From positions 23,072 to 87,071 of the forward strand of contig DASZOU010000037.1 of NCBI GenBank assembly GCA_035550655.1: a stretch of DNA of 64,000 nucleotides, written 5' to 3'. Position 1 is the stretch's first letter, and every line of letters begins with the position of its first letter. Source of the DNA: DASZTV01 sp035550655 (GTDB lineage: Bacteria > Actinomycetota > Actinomycetes > JAFAQI01). Below, one piece after another: positions 28,003 to 36,480 of the stretch. The notes beneath the pieces are model-generated. The model saw only the letters and a list, made by a program, of their open reading frames with translations, had not been told where the DNA came from and did no database searches. The position numbers and the translations under genes were made by a program.

Positions 28003-29269
28003 CCACGCCGACTCACTTCTCGCGCACGACGCCGCGCACGTGTGGCATCCGTACGCCGCGATGCCGGCGAGCCCCGCGCCGTACCTGGTCGACAGCGCGA
28101 GCGGGGTACGCATCCGGCTGCGCGACGGCACCGAGCTGATCGACGGCATGGCGAGCTGGTGGGCTGCGATCCACGGCTACCGGCACCCGGTCCTCGATGC
28201 CGCCGCACATGCCCAGCTCGACCGGATGTCGCACGTGATGTTCGGCGGGCTCACCCACGAGCCCGCGATCAAGCTCTCCGAGGAGCTCCTCGCGATCGTC
28301 CCGGCGCCACTGCGCCGCGTCTTCTTCGCCGACTCGGGATCGGTCGCCGTCGAGGTGGCGATCAAGATGGCATTGCAGTACTGGCAGGCCTGCGACCGCC
28401 CCGCGCGCAACCGGCTGCTCACGATCCGCGGCGGCTACCACGGGGACACGTTCATGGCGATGTCCGTGTGCGACCCGGTCGGCGGCATGCATCACCTGTT
28501 CACCGGTGCGCTGACCGAGCAGGTGTTCGCGCCGATGCCGCCCGTCGAGGCGGGCGACGAGCAGTGGCGATCGCAGACCGCCGACCTCGTCGAGCGGCAC
28601 AGCGACTCGCTCGCCGCCGTCATCGTCGAGCCGGTGGTGCAGGGCGCCGGCGGGATGCGCTTCTACAGCCCTGCGTACGTCGATCACCTGCGCGCACTGT
28701 GTGACCGGCACGGCTTGTTGCTGATCCTCGACGAGATCGCCACCGGCTTCGGTCGGACCGGCACGATGTTCGCGGCCGAGCACTCCGCGACCTCCCCCGA
28801 CATCATGTGCGTCGGCAAGGCGCTCACCGGCGGCTACCTCTCGATGGCAGCCACCTTGTGCACCGATGCCGTCGCCGACGCGATCAGCTCGGGTCCGGGC
28901 GGTGCCTTCATGCACGGCCCGACGTTCATGGCCAACCCGCTCGCAGCGGCGATCGCCGCGGCAAGCCTCGAGCTGCTGCACACCAACGACTGGAAGGCGC
29001 AGGTCGGGCGCGCCGAGACCGCGCTGAAGGACGGGCTGGCACCGGCGCTGGAGCTCGACGGGGTTGCCGACGTCCGGGTTTGCGGCGCGATCGGGGTGAT
29101 CGAGCTGGCCGATGCGGTGGACGTCGACCGCGTGACGAGGCGGGCGATGAGCGAGGGCGTGTGGCTCCGGCCGTTCCGTAACCTCATCTACGCCATGCCG
29201 CCCTACATCTGCACCGAGGACGACCTCGCCACGATCTGCCGCGCAATGGTCGCCGCCGCCGCAGCATGA
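27959..29269 (+). CDS. bioA: Adenosylmethionine-8-amino-7-oxononanoate aminotransferase
   Basis: A 436-residue class III PLP aminotransferase close to mycobacterial BioA: HVWHPYAAM at the N-terminus, DGMASWWAAIHGYRHP, GGYHGDTFMAMSVCDP, DEIATGFGRTG, the PLP Lys in CVGKALTGGYLS, and HGPTFMANPL. It converts KAPA to DAPA in biotin synthesis. The only in-frame start before the conserved HVWHPY block is the GTG at 27959, so the start overlaps the divergent phosphotransferase start region. Its stop overlaps bioF by 4 bp. Confidence 0.95.
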   Translation: MARSASVTGRYVTDIHADSLLAHDAAHVWHPYAAMPASPAPYLVDSASGVRIRLRDGTELIDGMASWWAAIHGYRHPVLDAAAHAQLDRMSHVMFGGLTHEPAIKLSEELLAIVPAPLRRVFFADSGSVAVEVAIKMALQYWQACDRPARNRLLTIRGGYHGDTFMAMSVCDPVGGMHHLFTGALTEQVFAPMPPVEAGDEQWRSQTADLVERHSDSLAAVIVEPVVQGAGGMRFYSPAYVDHLRALCDRHGLLLILDEIATGFGRTGTMFAAEHSATSPDIMCVGKALTGGYLSMAATLCTDAVADAISSGPGGAFMHGPTFMANPLAAAIAAASLELLHTNDWKAQVGRAETALKDGLAPALELDGVADVRVCGAIGVIELADAVDVDRVTRRAMSEGVWLRPFRNLIYAMPPYICTEDDLATICRAMVAAAAA

Positions 29270-30399
29270 GCCGCGCGTACGACGAGTGGCTCGCAGCAGT
29301 TGCGCGCCACCGGCAGGCGGAGGGCCTGTCCCGACATCTCACCCATCGGCGCAGCGGTGACCACCTCATCGACGTCGCGAGCAACGACTACCTCGGGCTC
29401 GCGACCGACCCGCGGGTGCTGACGGCAGCCCAGGAAGCACTCACGGCCTGGGGTGCCGGCTCGACCGGATCCCGGCTGGTGACAGGAAGCACCGCGCTGC
29501 ACGAGGAGCTCGAGACCGCGCTGACGTCGTTCGCCGGCGGTGAGGCGGCACTCGTCTTCTCGTCCGGCTACACCGCCAACCTCGGATTGATCACCGCCCT
29601 CGGCGGATCGGACACGCTGATCGTCTCCGATGCGCACAACCACGCGTCGATCATCGATGCCTGCCGGTTGTCGCGGTCGCGCGTGGTCGTCAACCCGCAT
29701 CGCGACCTCGCCGCCGTCGACGTGGCGCTCGCCACGCGTAGCGAGCAACGGGCGCTTGTCGTGGTGGACGCCGTGTTCAGCACCGACGGCACAACCGCTG
29801 ATTTGACCGCGTTGCATGACGTCTGCCGGCGGCGCGATGCGGTGCTGGTCATCGACGAGGCGCACTCGGTGGGGGTGCTCGGGCCGGGCGGTCGAGGCAT
29901 CGCGCACGCCGCAGGCATCGCTGACGCACCGGACGTCATCCGCACGGTGACGCTGTCCAAGGCGCTCGGCAGCCAGGGCGGTGCCGTGCTCGGGTCGGCC
30001 GCCGTGATCGACCACCTCATCAACACCGCGCGGACCTTCATCTTCGACACCGGGCTGGCTCCGGCATGCGTTGCAGCTGCGCATACCGCGATCACCGTGG
30101 TTGCCGCTGAGCCGGATCTCGTGTCGAGAGTCGGTCACTGCCGGGATGAGATCGCGACGGCCCTCGATGTCCCGACCCCCGCCGGCGCAGTGGTCTCGCT
30201 GGTGCTCGGCAACCCGGCGCTGACCGTCACGGTCGCTGACGCTTGCCGTGACGCCGGTGTCGTCGTCGGCTGCTTCCGGCCGCCTTCGGTTCCGCCCGAC
30301 GGAAGCCGGCTTCGGCTCACCGCGCGGGCGAGCCTCACCGATGTGGAGGTCAAGGAGGCCACATCGGTCGTCCTCGAGGCGATCGAGCGGCTGCGGTGA
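29266..30399 (+). CDS. bioF: 8-amino-7-oxononanoate synthase
   Basis: A 377-residue alpha-oxoamine synthase: DVASNDYLGLATDPRV, GAGSTGSRLVTGSTALHEELE, DEAHSVGVLGPGGRG, and the PLP Lys in TVTLSKALGSQGGAV. It condenses pimeloyl-CoA or pimeloyl-ACP with alanine to KAPA, the step before BioA. Start and stop overlap the flanking bio genes by 4 bp each (ATGA and GTGA), so the three are translationally coupled. Confidence 0.95.
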   Translation: MSRAYDEWLAAVARHRQAEGLSRHLTHRRSGDHLIDVASNDYLGLATDPRVLTAAQEALTAWGAGSTGSRLVTGSTALHEELETALTSFAGGEAALVFSSGYTANLGLITALGGSDTLIVSDAHNHASIIDACRLSRSRVVVNPHRDLAAVDVALATRSEQRALVVVDAVFSTDGTTADLTALHDVCRRRDAVLVIDEAHSVGVLGPGGRGIAHAAGIADAPDVIRTVTLSKALGSQGGAVLGSAAVIDHLINTARTFIFDTGLAPACVAAAHTAITVVAAEPDLVSRVGHCRDEIATALDVPTPAGAVVSLVLGNPALTVTVADACRDAGVVVGCFRPPSVPPDGSRLRLTARASLTDVEVKEATSVVLEAIERLR

Positions 30400-31097
30400 A
30401 GCGCCTCGTCGTCACCGGGACCGGAACGGAGATCGGCAAGACGATCGTCACCGCCGCCCTCGCGGCTCTTGCGCGAGCAGCTGGGCAGCGAGTGGCGGTC
30501 GTCAAGGCCGCGCAGACCGGGATCGAGCCCGGCGACGAGAGCGACACCGACGTCGTCACCCGACTGTCCGGGGTCGACGACGTGCACGAGCTGGTGAGGT
30601 ATCCGGCCCCGCTTGCACCGGCGAGTGCGGCCCGTCTGGTCGGCATCCCAGCGACGCCGGTGGCCGAGCTGGCTCGCCGTACGGCGGCGATCACCGGCCG
30701 CGACCTGGTCCTGATCGAAGGCGCGGGTGGTTTGCTCGTCCGGTTCGACGCGGACGGCGCGACGATGGCAGACCTCGCGGCGGACCTCGGCGCCGAGGTG
30801 CTGGTCGTCGCTCCCGCCGGCCTCGGGACCCTCAACTCGACGGCGCTCACCTGCCGGGAGCTGCGGCGGCGCTCCCTCACGTGCGCGGGAGTCGTCGTCG
30901 GCTCCTGGCCCGCAGCTCCCGACCTGGCATCGCGTACGAACCTCGACGACCTGCCGTCGTACGCCGAAGCGCCACTGCTCGGCGTGCTACCCGCGGGCCT
31001 CGGGACCGTCGACCGGCGGACCTTTCTCGAAGCTGCCCGCGCCGGGCTCGCCCCCGAGCTGGGCGGCGGGTGGCACCGCCCCGCGACACCTATGTGA
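30396..31097 (+). CDS. bioD: ATP-dependent dethiobiotin synthetase
   Basis: A 233-residue P-loop ligase: VTGTGTEIGKTIVTAAL (P-loop), VKAAQTGIEPGDESD, LIEGAGGLLVRF and APAGLGTLNSTAL are BioD signatures. It carboxylates DAPA to dethiobiotin. It starts with GTG overlapping bioF. Its last codons and TGA stop lie inside the first ATGTGACAT unit of the 32-bp repeat, so the repeat has invaded or is functionally joined to the gene end. No bioB is seen in the window. Confidence 0.93.
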   Translation: MKRLVVTGTGTEIGKTIVTAALAALARAAGQRVAVVKAAQTGIEPGDESDTDVVTRLSGVDDVHELVRYPAPLAPASAARLVGIPATPVAELARRTAAITGRDLVLIEGAGGLLVRFDADGATMADLAADLGAEVLVVAPAGLGTLNSTALTCRELRRRSLTCAGVVVGSWPAAPDLASRTNLDDLPSYAEAPLLGVLPAGLGTVDRRTFLEAARAGLAPELGGGWHRPATPM

Positions 31098-31178
31098 CAT
31101 ACGGGTCGTGAATCGCGACACCTGTGTGACATACGGGCGGCTTTTCACAACACCTATGTGACATGCGATCAGCCTCTT
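31092..31178. repeat. 32-bp-period repeat element, locus B (three units)
   Basis: Copies of the 9-mer (A/G)TGTGACAT start at 31092, 31124 and 31156, again exactly 32 bp apart. Unit 1 contains GTCGTGAATCGCGAC, which folds like the locus A unit with one G-U pair. The units share ACACCT just before the next 9-mer. The last 18 bases (31161-31178) are the reverse complement of 14520-14537. The element lies between convergent bioD and thioesterase genes and supplies the stop codon of bioD. Same class as the element after pepN. Confidence 0.75.
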
Positions 31179-31693
31179 GCGTCGTTCGGCGGAGCGCCCG
31201 GCTCGTCCGGCGCCTGGTAACGACCAGCCCGCCCCTCCGCCGGCAGTACCACCTGCGTGCATCGGCTGGTGGCCAGCACCTCCCCCGGGATCTCGCCTCG
31301 GTAGAGCTCCGCGGCACAGAACACCACCCGCCGGGTACGGCGCACCACCCAGCCTTTCGCCGACAGCGTGCCGACTTCCGCCGACCGGAGGAACTCGACC
31401 CGCAGGTCCGCGGTGAGGAACGCCTGGTCACGATCGAGCACGGTCCAGCAGGCGCCCCCCATCGCGGCATCGAGCAGTGCGGTCACGAGTCCGCCCTGCA
31501 CGATCGGCCCACCCGCGGTGCGGAAGCAGTAGTCAGGCGTCGCGTCCCAAGCGATCGTCGTACCGCCCGGTTCCCACGCGAGGCGTCGATAGCCGAGCGT
31601 CGCCCACAGGTGCGGCGGCGTCGCCCTCGCGTGGTCCCACTGGTCGGCATCGGCGAAGCGCTCGCCGGGTGCGATGCGTGGTGGCTCGCTCAC
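31169..31693 (-). CDS. PaaI-like hotdog thioesterase
   Basis: A 174-residue hotdog-fold protein with GGPIVQGGLVTALLDAAMGGACW (hotdog helix) and then TADLRVEFLRSAEVGTLSAKGWVVRR and VFCAAELYRGE. It resembles PaaI/YbgC-type acyl-CoA thioesterases. Its ATG overlaps the stop of the branched-chain substrate-binding gene by 4 bp, making it the last gene of the liv operon and suggesting a link to acyl-CoA intermediates of the transported compound. Its stop sits in the 18-bp block shared with the pepN 3' region. Confidence 0.82.
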   Translation of the reverse strand: MSEPPRIAPGERFADADQWDHARATPPHLWATLGYRRLAWEPGGTTIAWDATPDYCFRTAGGPIVQGGLVTALLDAAMGGACWTVLDRDQAFLTADLRVEFLRSAEVGTLSAKGWVVRRTRRVVFCAAELYRGEIPGEVLATSRCTQVVLPAEGRAGRYQAPDEPGAPPNDARG

Positions 31694-33003
31694 CCAGTCG
31701 GGATCCCGCTCGCCGGTGCAGTCGCCTCGGCGGTCGTGTACGGCGTGATCGGCCCGGTGCCGTCATCCGTCACGAGCGGCTGACCCTGCAGGTGGACGGC
31801 CAGCCCCTGGATCACGCCCATCTGCACACCCGTCATGCCCGAGTGGTCGCTCGACGAGTACGCGTACGGCGTGAGGTTCGGGCCGCTGAAGTTGTTCGCC
31901 TCGACGGCGGCAACCAGGCTCTCCCGGGTCAGGTTCTGCCCGGCTGCCGCGAGGGCCTCGGTGAAGGTGTACGCCGACGCCATGCCGTACAGCACGTTGC
32001 CGTCGAACGGCAGCTTCGGGATGTACTTGTCGTGGATCTGCTTGAACAGCTTGATCCAGCTGTTGGAGGGCTCCGCCGGGGACGGCAGGTAGCCGTCGGT
32101 GATGATGCCCTGGATCAGGTCCTTGCCGGGCGCCTTCCCCTTCGAGAAGTTCGAGATCAGGCCGGACAGCGTGATCGGGTCGGAGCCGACGCTGCTGACC
32201 ACGAGCTGCGGGCTGAAGCCCAGCTGCAGCGACGTGAGCTTGAGCAACGCGGTGAAGGCGGGAACCGTGAACGACACGAGCACCTGGACGCCGGCCTTCT
32301 GCAGCTTCTGCACCAGCGGGGTGATCTTGATGTTGGTGGGGTCGTACTGCTCGATATCCGCGATTCCGCTTGCCGGGATCTCGTCCTCGAACCCCTTGAT
32401 GCCGTTCTGGCCGAAGTCATCGCCCTGCGCGAAGATGCCGATCTTCTTCCCGGGGAAGTTCTTCTTCACGTAGTCGCCGAGGATCTTGCCCTCGCGCGTG
32501 TAGTCCGGGAGCCATCCGAAGGTCTCGGGGTTCTGGCTCGGGTTGTTCCAGCACAGGCAGCCCGAGGCAACGAACAGGTCGGGGACCTTCTGCTGGTTGA
32601 TGAAGTTGACCGCCGCCTCGTGCGTCGGAGTACCGAGGCCTTCGAAGATCGCGAAGACGTGCTTCTGCAGGACGAGCTGCTTCACGTCGGTGCTGGTCTT
32701 CGTCGGGTCGTAGGCGTCGTCGAGGTACTTGAACGTGATCTTGCGGCCGTTGATGCCGCCGTGGGCGTTGACCCACTGGAAGTAGGCGTTCGATGCCGGT
32801 GCGATCTCGGAGTAGCCGGGCGCCGCGATACCGGTCAGCGGCTGGTGGCTGCCGATCAGGATCGAGGTGGCGGTGACGCCGGGGGTCGAGCTCGTCCCGC
32901 CGTTGCCGTTGCCTCCGCTGCTGCTGCTGCTTCCTCCGCAAGCCGCAGCCGCGAGCGCGACGACCGCACCCATTGCAAACAGCCGCACAGACGCCTTTGT
33001 CAT
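31690..33003 (-). CDS. Branched-chain amino-acid-type ABC substrate-binding lipoprotein
   Basis: A 437-residue periplasmic-binding-protein type 1 lipoprotein. The signal peptide ends at a Cys in ALAAAACGGSSSSS, followed by a Ser/Gly linker. The mature part starts TSILIGSHQPLTGIAAPGYSEI and has the two-lobe LivJ pattern. It presents substrate to the LivH/LivM permeases encoded upstream in the same operon. The ligand could be a branched amino acid, amide, urea or an aromatic or aliphatic acid. It begins 33 bp after livM. Confidence 0.9.
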   Translation of the reverse strand: MTKASVRLFAMGAVVALAAAACGGSSSSSGGNGNGGTSSTPGVTATSILIGSHQPLTGIAAPGYSEIAPASNAYFQWVNAHGGINGRKITFKYLDDAYDPTKTSTDVKQLVLQKHVFAIFEGLGTPTHEAAVNFINQQKVPDLFVASGCLCWNNPSQNPETFGWLPDYTREGKILGDYVKKNFPGKKIGIFAQGDDFGQNGIKGFEDEIPASGIADIEQYDPTNIKITPLVQKLQKAGVQVLVSFTVPAFTALLKLTSLQLGFSPQLVVSSVGSDPITLSGLISNFSKGKAPGKDLIQGIITDGYLPSPAEPSNSWIKLFKQIHDKYIPKLPFDGNVLYGMASAYTFTEALAAAGQNLTRESLVAAVEANNFSGPNLTPYAYSSSDHSGMTGVQMGVIQGLAVHLQGQPLVTDDGTGPITPYTTAEATAPASGIPTG

Positions 33004-33036
33004 GTGTCCTCCGATCGACGCAAACCTGGCGGGAAC

Positions 33037-34101
33037 CTAGTCCTGATCCGGTTCACCTGCATAGTTACCGGCGGGTTTCGTTCTCAAGGTGTTACGAGCG
33101 CGCCCGGCGAGCCGGCGCAGCCCGCCCTGGATGCCGAGCGGGAACAGCAGCATGCCGACGATCAGGCCGAGGCCGTACAGCGCGTACGGCAGGTTGCTGA
33201 CCACCTTGTCCGACAGCGACACATGGTTGGCGAGGTCCTGCGACCAGGTGGGCAGCAGGATCACCACGATCGAGCCGTAGACGGCGCCACTGAGCGTTCC
33301 GAGCCCGCCGAACACCGCGGCGGCGAGCAACCCCAGGGAAAGGGTCAGCGGGAAGCTGTCCGGCTCGATGTTGCCGGCTACGTCCGCCAGCAGGCCGCCG
33401 GCGAGACCGGCACACGCGGCACTCACGACGAAGGCGAGGATCTGGATTCGCGCGACCGACATGCCCGCGAGCGATGCGGCGATCTCGTCGTCGCGGACCG
33501 CGCGGAACGCGCGACCGACACGGCTCGCCGAGAGGTTGGCGAGCAGGAACAGCGTGATGACGGCGGCGATGCAGCAGACCCATGCCTGCCAACGGATGTA
33601 GTCGATGCCGTTCGGGCCGAGCGGCGCGTCAACCGAGAAGCCGGCGTGCCCGCCCAGCGGGCCTTGCAGGCGCGAGTACTTCGGCAGCGTCGGCAGCCCG
33701 ATCGCGAGTGCGAGGGTGATGCCCGCGAGGTACGGGCCGCGCAACCGCGCCGCCGCGACGCCGACCAGCGCACCCGCGAGGGCTGCGACGACGATGGCCG
33801 CAAGCAGGATCAGCACGAACTCGCCGTTGTTCGCGCTCGGGTGGTGCTTCAACAGCAGGGCGACGGTGTAGGCGCCGACGAACATGAAGGCGCCGTTGCC
33901 GAGCGAGATCTGCCCGGACAGACCGGTGAGCACGGTGAGTCCCGCGACCGCGCAGACCTCGGTGGCGATCTGGGCGAGCTGGTTGTTGCGGTACTGCGAG
34001 AGCCCGCCCGTCACCGCCAGCAGCAGCCCGAGCCCGGCCACCGCCGGGATACCGTGCCGCAGCAACATGGGCGCACGCCGCCACCCGCTGACAATCCTCA
34101 A
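33037..34101 (-). CDS. livM: Branched-chain amino-acid-type ABC permease LivM
   Basis: A 354-residue polytopic permease with about ten helices and the LivM hallmark TGLSGQISLGNGAFMFVGAY, then LRGPYLAGITLALAIGLPTL and GLGTLSGAVYGSIVVILLP. It pairs with LivH in the inner membrane. Its ATG overlaps the livH stop by 4 bp. The symbol is used for the permease family, not a proven substrate. Confidence 0.9.
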   Translation of the reverse strand: MRIVSGWRRAPMLLRHGIPAVAGLGLLLAVTGGLSQYRNNQLAQIATEVCAVAGLTVLTGLSGQISLGNGAFMFVGAYTVALLLKHHPSANNGEFVLILLAAIVVAALAGALVGVAAARLRGPYLAGITLALAIGLPTLPKYSRLQGPLGGHAGFSVDAPLGPNGIDYIRWQAWVCCIAAVITLFLLANLSASRVGRAFRAVRDDEIAASLAGMSVARIQILAFVVSAACAGLAGGLLADVAGNIEPDSFPLTLSLGLLAAAVFGGLGTLSGAVYGSIVVILLPTWSQDLANHVSLSDKVVSNLPYALYGLGLIVGMLLFPLGIQGGLRRLAGRARNTLRTKPAGNYAGEPDQD

Positions 34102-34982
34102 ACTCTTCGCACCGCCGTCCGGCTGAACAGACCGTTCGGACGGATCATCAGGACGACGAGCAGCAGCACGAACACGTAGAAGAAGTCGATGTCGTTGCTG
34201 ACGTAGTTGTCGAGGATCTGCTGGATCACTCCGACGAGCACGCCGCCGGTCACCGCCCCGATCGGAGAGTCCAGTCCACCGACCACGGCCGCCGTGAAGC
34301 CGAAGATGAGCAGCCCGTCAAAGGCGTACGGATTCATGTAGTCCGGCTGGGTTCCGGCGATCAGCACACCGGCGAGAGCACCGACCATCGCCGCAAGCCC
34401 CCACCCCAGCGTGAGCATCCGCCCGACCCTCACGCCGAGCAGCCGGGCGACTTCCGGGTTGAACGCGCTCGCTCGCATCCGCAGCCCGAGCGGCGAACGC
34501 TGGAAGAGCAGGTAGAGCCCGATCAGAACGACGAACACCGCGACGACGATGAACAGGTAGTCCGCGGAGAACAGGATCACCTGATGCCCCGCGTGGTAGT
34601 AGGTCAGCGAGAACTCCGGCGCGAACGAGCTGACCCCGTTGCCCCAGATCATCCCCGCGACGGACTCGAACACCAGCAGCAAGCCGAGAGTGACGATGAC
34701 CGCGTTGAGCGGCGGACCGTTCTCGACCGGGCGAACCAGCAGCCGTTCCACGACGGCACCGATCACGAGGCCGGCGAGCAGCGCCACCACGAGGCCGAGC
34801 CAGTAGTTCACGCCGTGGCGCTGGACCAGGTCCCACGCGATGAACGTCGTGAACATCAACATCCCGCCCTGCGCGAAGTTCACGATTCGCGTCGACCGCC
34901 AGATCAACACCAGCGCGAGCGCGACGGCGGCGTACAAGGTTCCGTTGGCGATCCCGTAGATAACGAGGTTCAGGAAGGTCAT
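34098..34982 (-). CDS. livH: Branched-chain amino-acid-type ABC permease LivH
   Basis: A 294-residue LivH permease: YGIANGTLYAAVALALVLIWRSTRIVNFAQGGMLMF at the N-terminus, VTLGLLLVFESVAGMIWG in the middle, and GFTAAVVGGLDSPIGAVTGGVLVGV near the end. ATG 34982 (MTFLNLVIYGIANG) is chosen over a start 25 residues upstream inside livF, because it gives the standard LivH N-terminus. It lies 4 bp after the livF stop. Confidence 0.9.
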   Translation of the reverse strand: MTFLNLVIYGIANGTLYAAVALALVLIWRSTRIVNFAQGGMLMFTTFIAWDLVQRHGVNYWLGLVVALLAGLVIGAVVERLLVRPVENGPPLNAVIVTLGLLLVFESVAGMIWGNGVSSFAPEFSLTYYHAGHQVILFSADYLFIVVAVFVVLIGLYLLFQRSPLGLRMRASAFNPEVARLLGVRVGRMLTLGWGLAAMVGALAGVLIAGTQPDYMNPYAFDGLLIFGFTAAVVGGLDSPIGAVTGGVLVGVIQQILDNYVSNDIDFFYVFVLLLVVLMIRPNGLFSRTAVRRV

Positions 34983-34986
34983 CGGC

Positions 34987-35706
34987 TCAGAACCCCAGGT
35001 AGGCGTGTCGGAGCTTCTCGTCGCCGGCGAGGTCGGCCGCGGCGCCCGAGGCGACAACCCGGCCGAGGTTGAGGATCACCGCGGTGTCGGCGACCGACAA
35101 CGCGCTGCGGGCGTTCTGCTCGACCAGTACGACGGTCAGCCCCTCCTCGGCGCTGAGCCGGCGAAGCGTCGCCATGATCTGCGCGGTGATCCGGGGGGCC
35201 AACCCGAGCGAGGGCTCGTCGAGCAGGAGCAGCGTCGGCCGGCTCATCAGCGCGCGGCCGATAGCGAGCATCTGGCGTTCCCCGCCGGACAGCGTGTCCG
35301 CGACCTTGTCGCGCCGCTCGGCCAGCGGCGGGAACATCGCATACACCGAGTCGAGGCCCTTCCCCGTGACCTGGCGACGGTCCGCCCGCCACAACGCGCC
35401 GAGCCGCAGGTTCTCCTCGACCGTGAGCTCCGTGATCACCCCCCGGCCCTCCGGCACATGCGCGATGCCGAACGTCACGATCTGCTCGACCGCAGCCGCG
35501 ACCAGGTCGTGACCCGCGAAGCGGATCGAGCCCGAAGCCGGTCGCACCAGGCCGTTGATCGTGCGCAGCAGCGTGGTCTTTCCGGCGCCGTTCGCGCCCA
35601 GGATGGCGGTGATCTCCCCCTCGGGGACGGTCAGGCTCACGCCGGACAGCGCCCGCACCGCGCCGTACATCGTGACGACCTCGTCGACGGTGAGTCCGTC
35701 AGACAT
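34987..35706 (-). CDS. livF: Branched-chain amino-acid-type ABC ATPase LivF
   Basis: A 239-residue ABC ATPase: Walker A GANGAGKTT, signature LSGGERQMLAIGRAL, Walker B LLLLDEPSLGLAP, and the LivF-specific VLVEQNA in place of a switch His. HVPEGRGVITELTVEENL is typical of LivF. It couples ATP hydrolysis to transport through LivH/LivM together with LivG. It overlaps livG by 8 bp. Confidence 0.93.
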   Translation of the reverse strand: MSDGLTVDEVVTMYGAVRALSGVSLTVPEGEITAILGANGAGKTTLLRTINGLVRPASGSIRFAGHDLVAAAVEQIVTFGIAHVPEGRGVITELTVEENLRLGALWRADRRQVTGKGLDSVYAMFPPLAERRDKVADTLSGGERQMLAIGRALMSRPTLLLLDEPSLGLAPRITAQIMATLRRLSAEEGLTVVLVEQNARSALSVADTAVILNLGRVVASGAAADLAGDEKLRHAYLGF

Positions 35707-36460
35707 CGATCTGCTCGCCCAGGTACGCCTCGAGCACCTTCGGGTCGTCGCGGACCTGGTCCGGCGTGCCCGTGGCGATGCAGCGACCGAAGTCCAGCAC
35801 CACGATCCGGTCGCAGACGCTCATCACCAGGTCCATGTGGTGCTCGACGAGCAGTACGGCGGTGCGCTGCTTGAGATCACGAACGAGTGCTGCGAGCTCC
35901 TCCATCTCGTCAGCTGCCAGCCCTGACGCGGGCTCGTCGAGCAGCAGCAGCGCCGGATCCGCCACGAGAGCTCGCGCGAGCGCGATCCGCTTCTGCACGC
36001 CGTACGGCAGCTGAGCTGGGAGCGAGCCGGCCGCGCCCGCCACTCCGAGCTGGTCGAGGGCGGCCATGGCGCGCTCTCTCAACCGGCGTTCCTCGCGATC
36101 GCTGCGGGGCAGCGCGAGCAAGCCGGACCCGAGCCACGACCGGGAGTGGTGGTCGGCGCCGACGAGAACGTTCTCGACGGCGGTCAGGTGTGGGAACAGC
36201 CCCAACCCTTGCAGCGTCCGGGAGATGCCGAGTCCGGCGAGCTGATGCGGCCGGATCCGGCGCAGTGGCTGACCCTTCCATCGCAGCTCGCCCTGGAGCG
36301 GCCGGACGAACCCACAGATGACGTTGAAGAGCGTGGTCTTCCCGGCGCCGTTGGGCCCGATCACCCCGACGACCTCGCCGTCGTCCACCGTGGCGGAAAC
36401 GTCGGCGAGAGCAGTCAGCCCCCCGAACCGCACCGTGACGCGCTCGACGTCGAGCAGCAT
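35699..36460 (-). CDS. livG: Branched-chain amino-acid-type ABC ATPase LivG
   Basis: A 253-residue ABC ATPase with Walker A GPNGAGKTT, signature LPYGVQKRIALARAL (the LPYG form is normal for LivG), Walker B LLLLDEPASGLAADE, and His switch LLVEHHMDLVM. It is the first liv gene in the operon, which runs livG, livF, livH, livM, substrate-binding lipoprotein, thioesterase. The cyclase gene ends 20 bp upstream, so it may share the transcript. Confidence 0.93.
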   Translation of the reverse strand: MLLDVERVTVRFGGLTALADVSATVDDGEVVGVIGPNGAGKTTLFNVICGFVRPLQGELRWKGQPLRRIRPHQLAGLGISRTLQGLGLFPHLTAVENVLVGADHHSRSWLGSGLLALPRSDREERRLRERAMAALDQLGVAGAAGSLPAQLPYGVQKRIALARALVADPALLLLDEPASGLAADEMEELAALVRDLKQRTAVLLVEHHMDLVMSVCDRIVVLDFGRCIATGTPDQVRDDPKVLEAYLGEQIDV

Positions 36461-36480
36461 CCCGTCTCGCCTCCCTGGCT

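Noticed and set aside
31477..34179. A 900-codon open frame on the plus strand
   Set aside because: It lies opposite the thioesterase, substrate-binding lipoprotein and livM genes and is a typical high-GC antisense frame.
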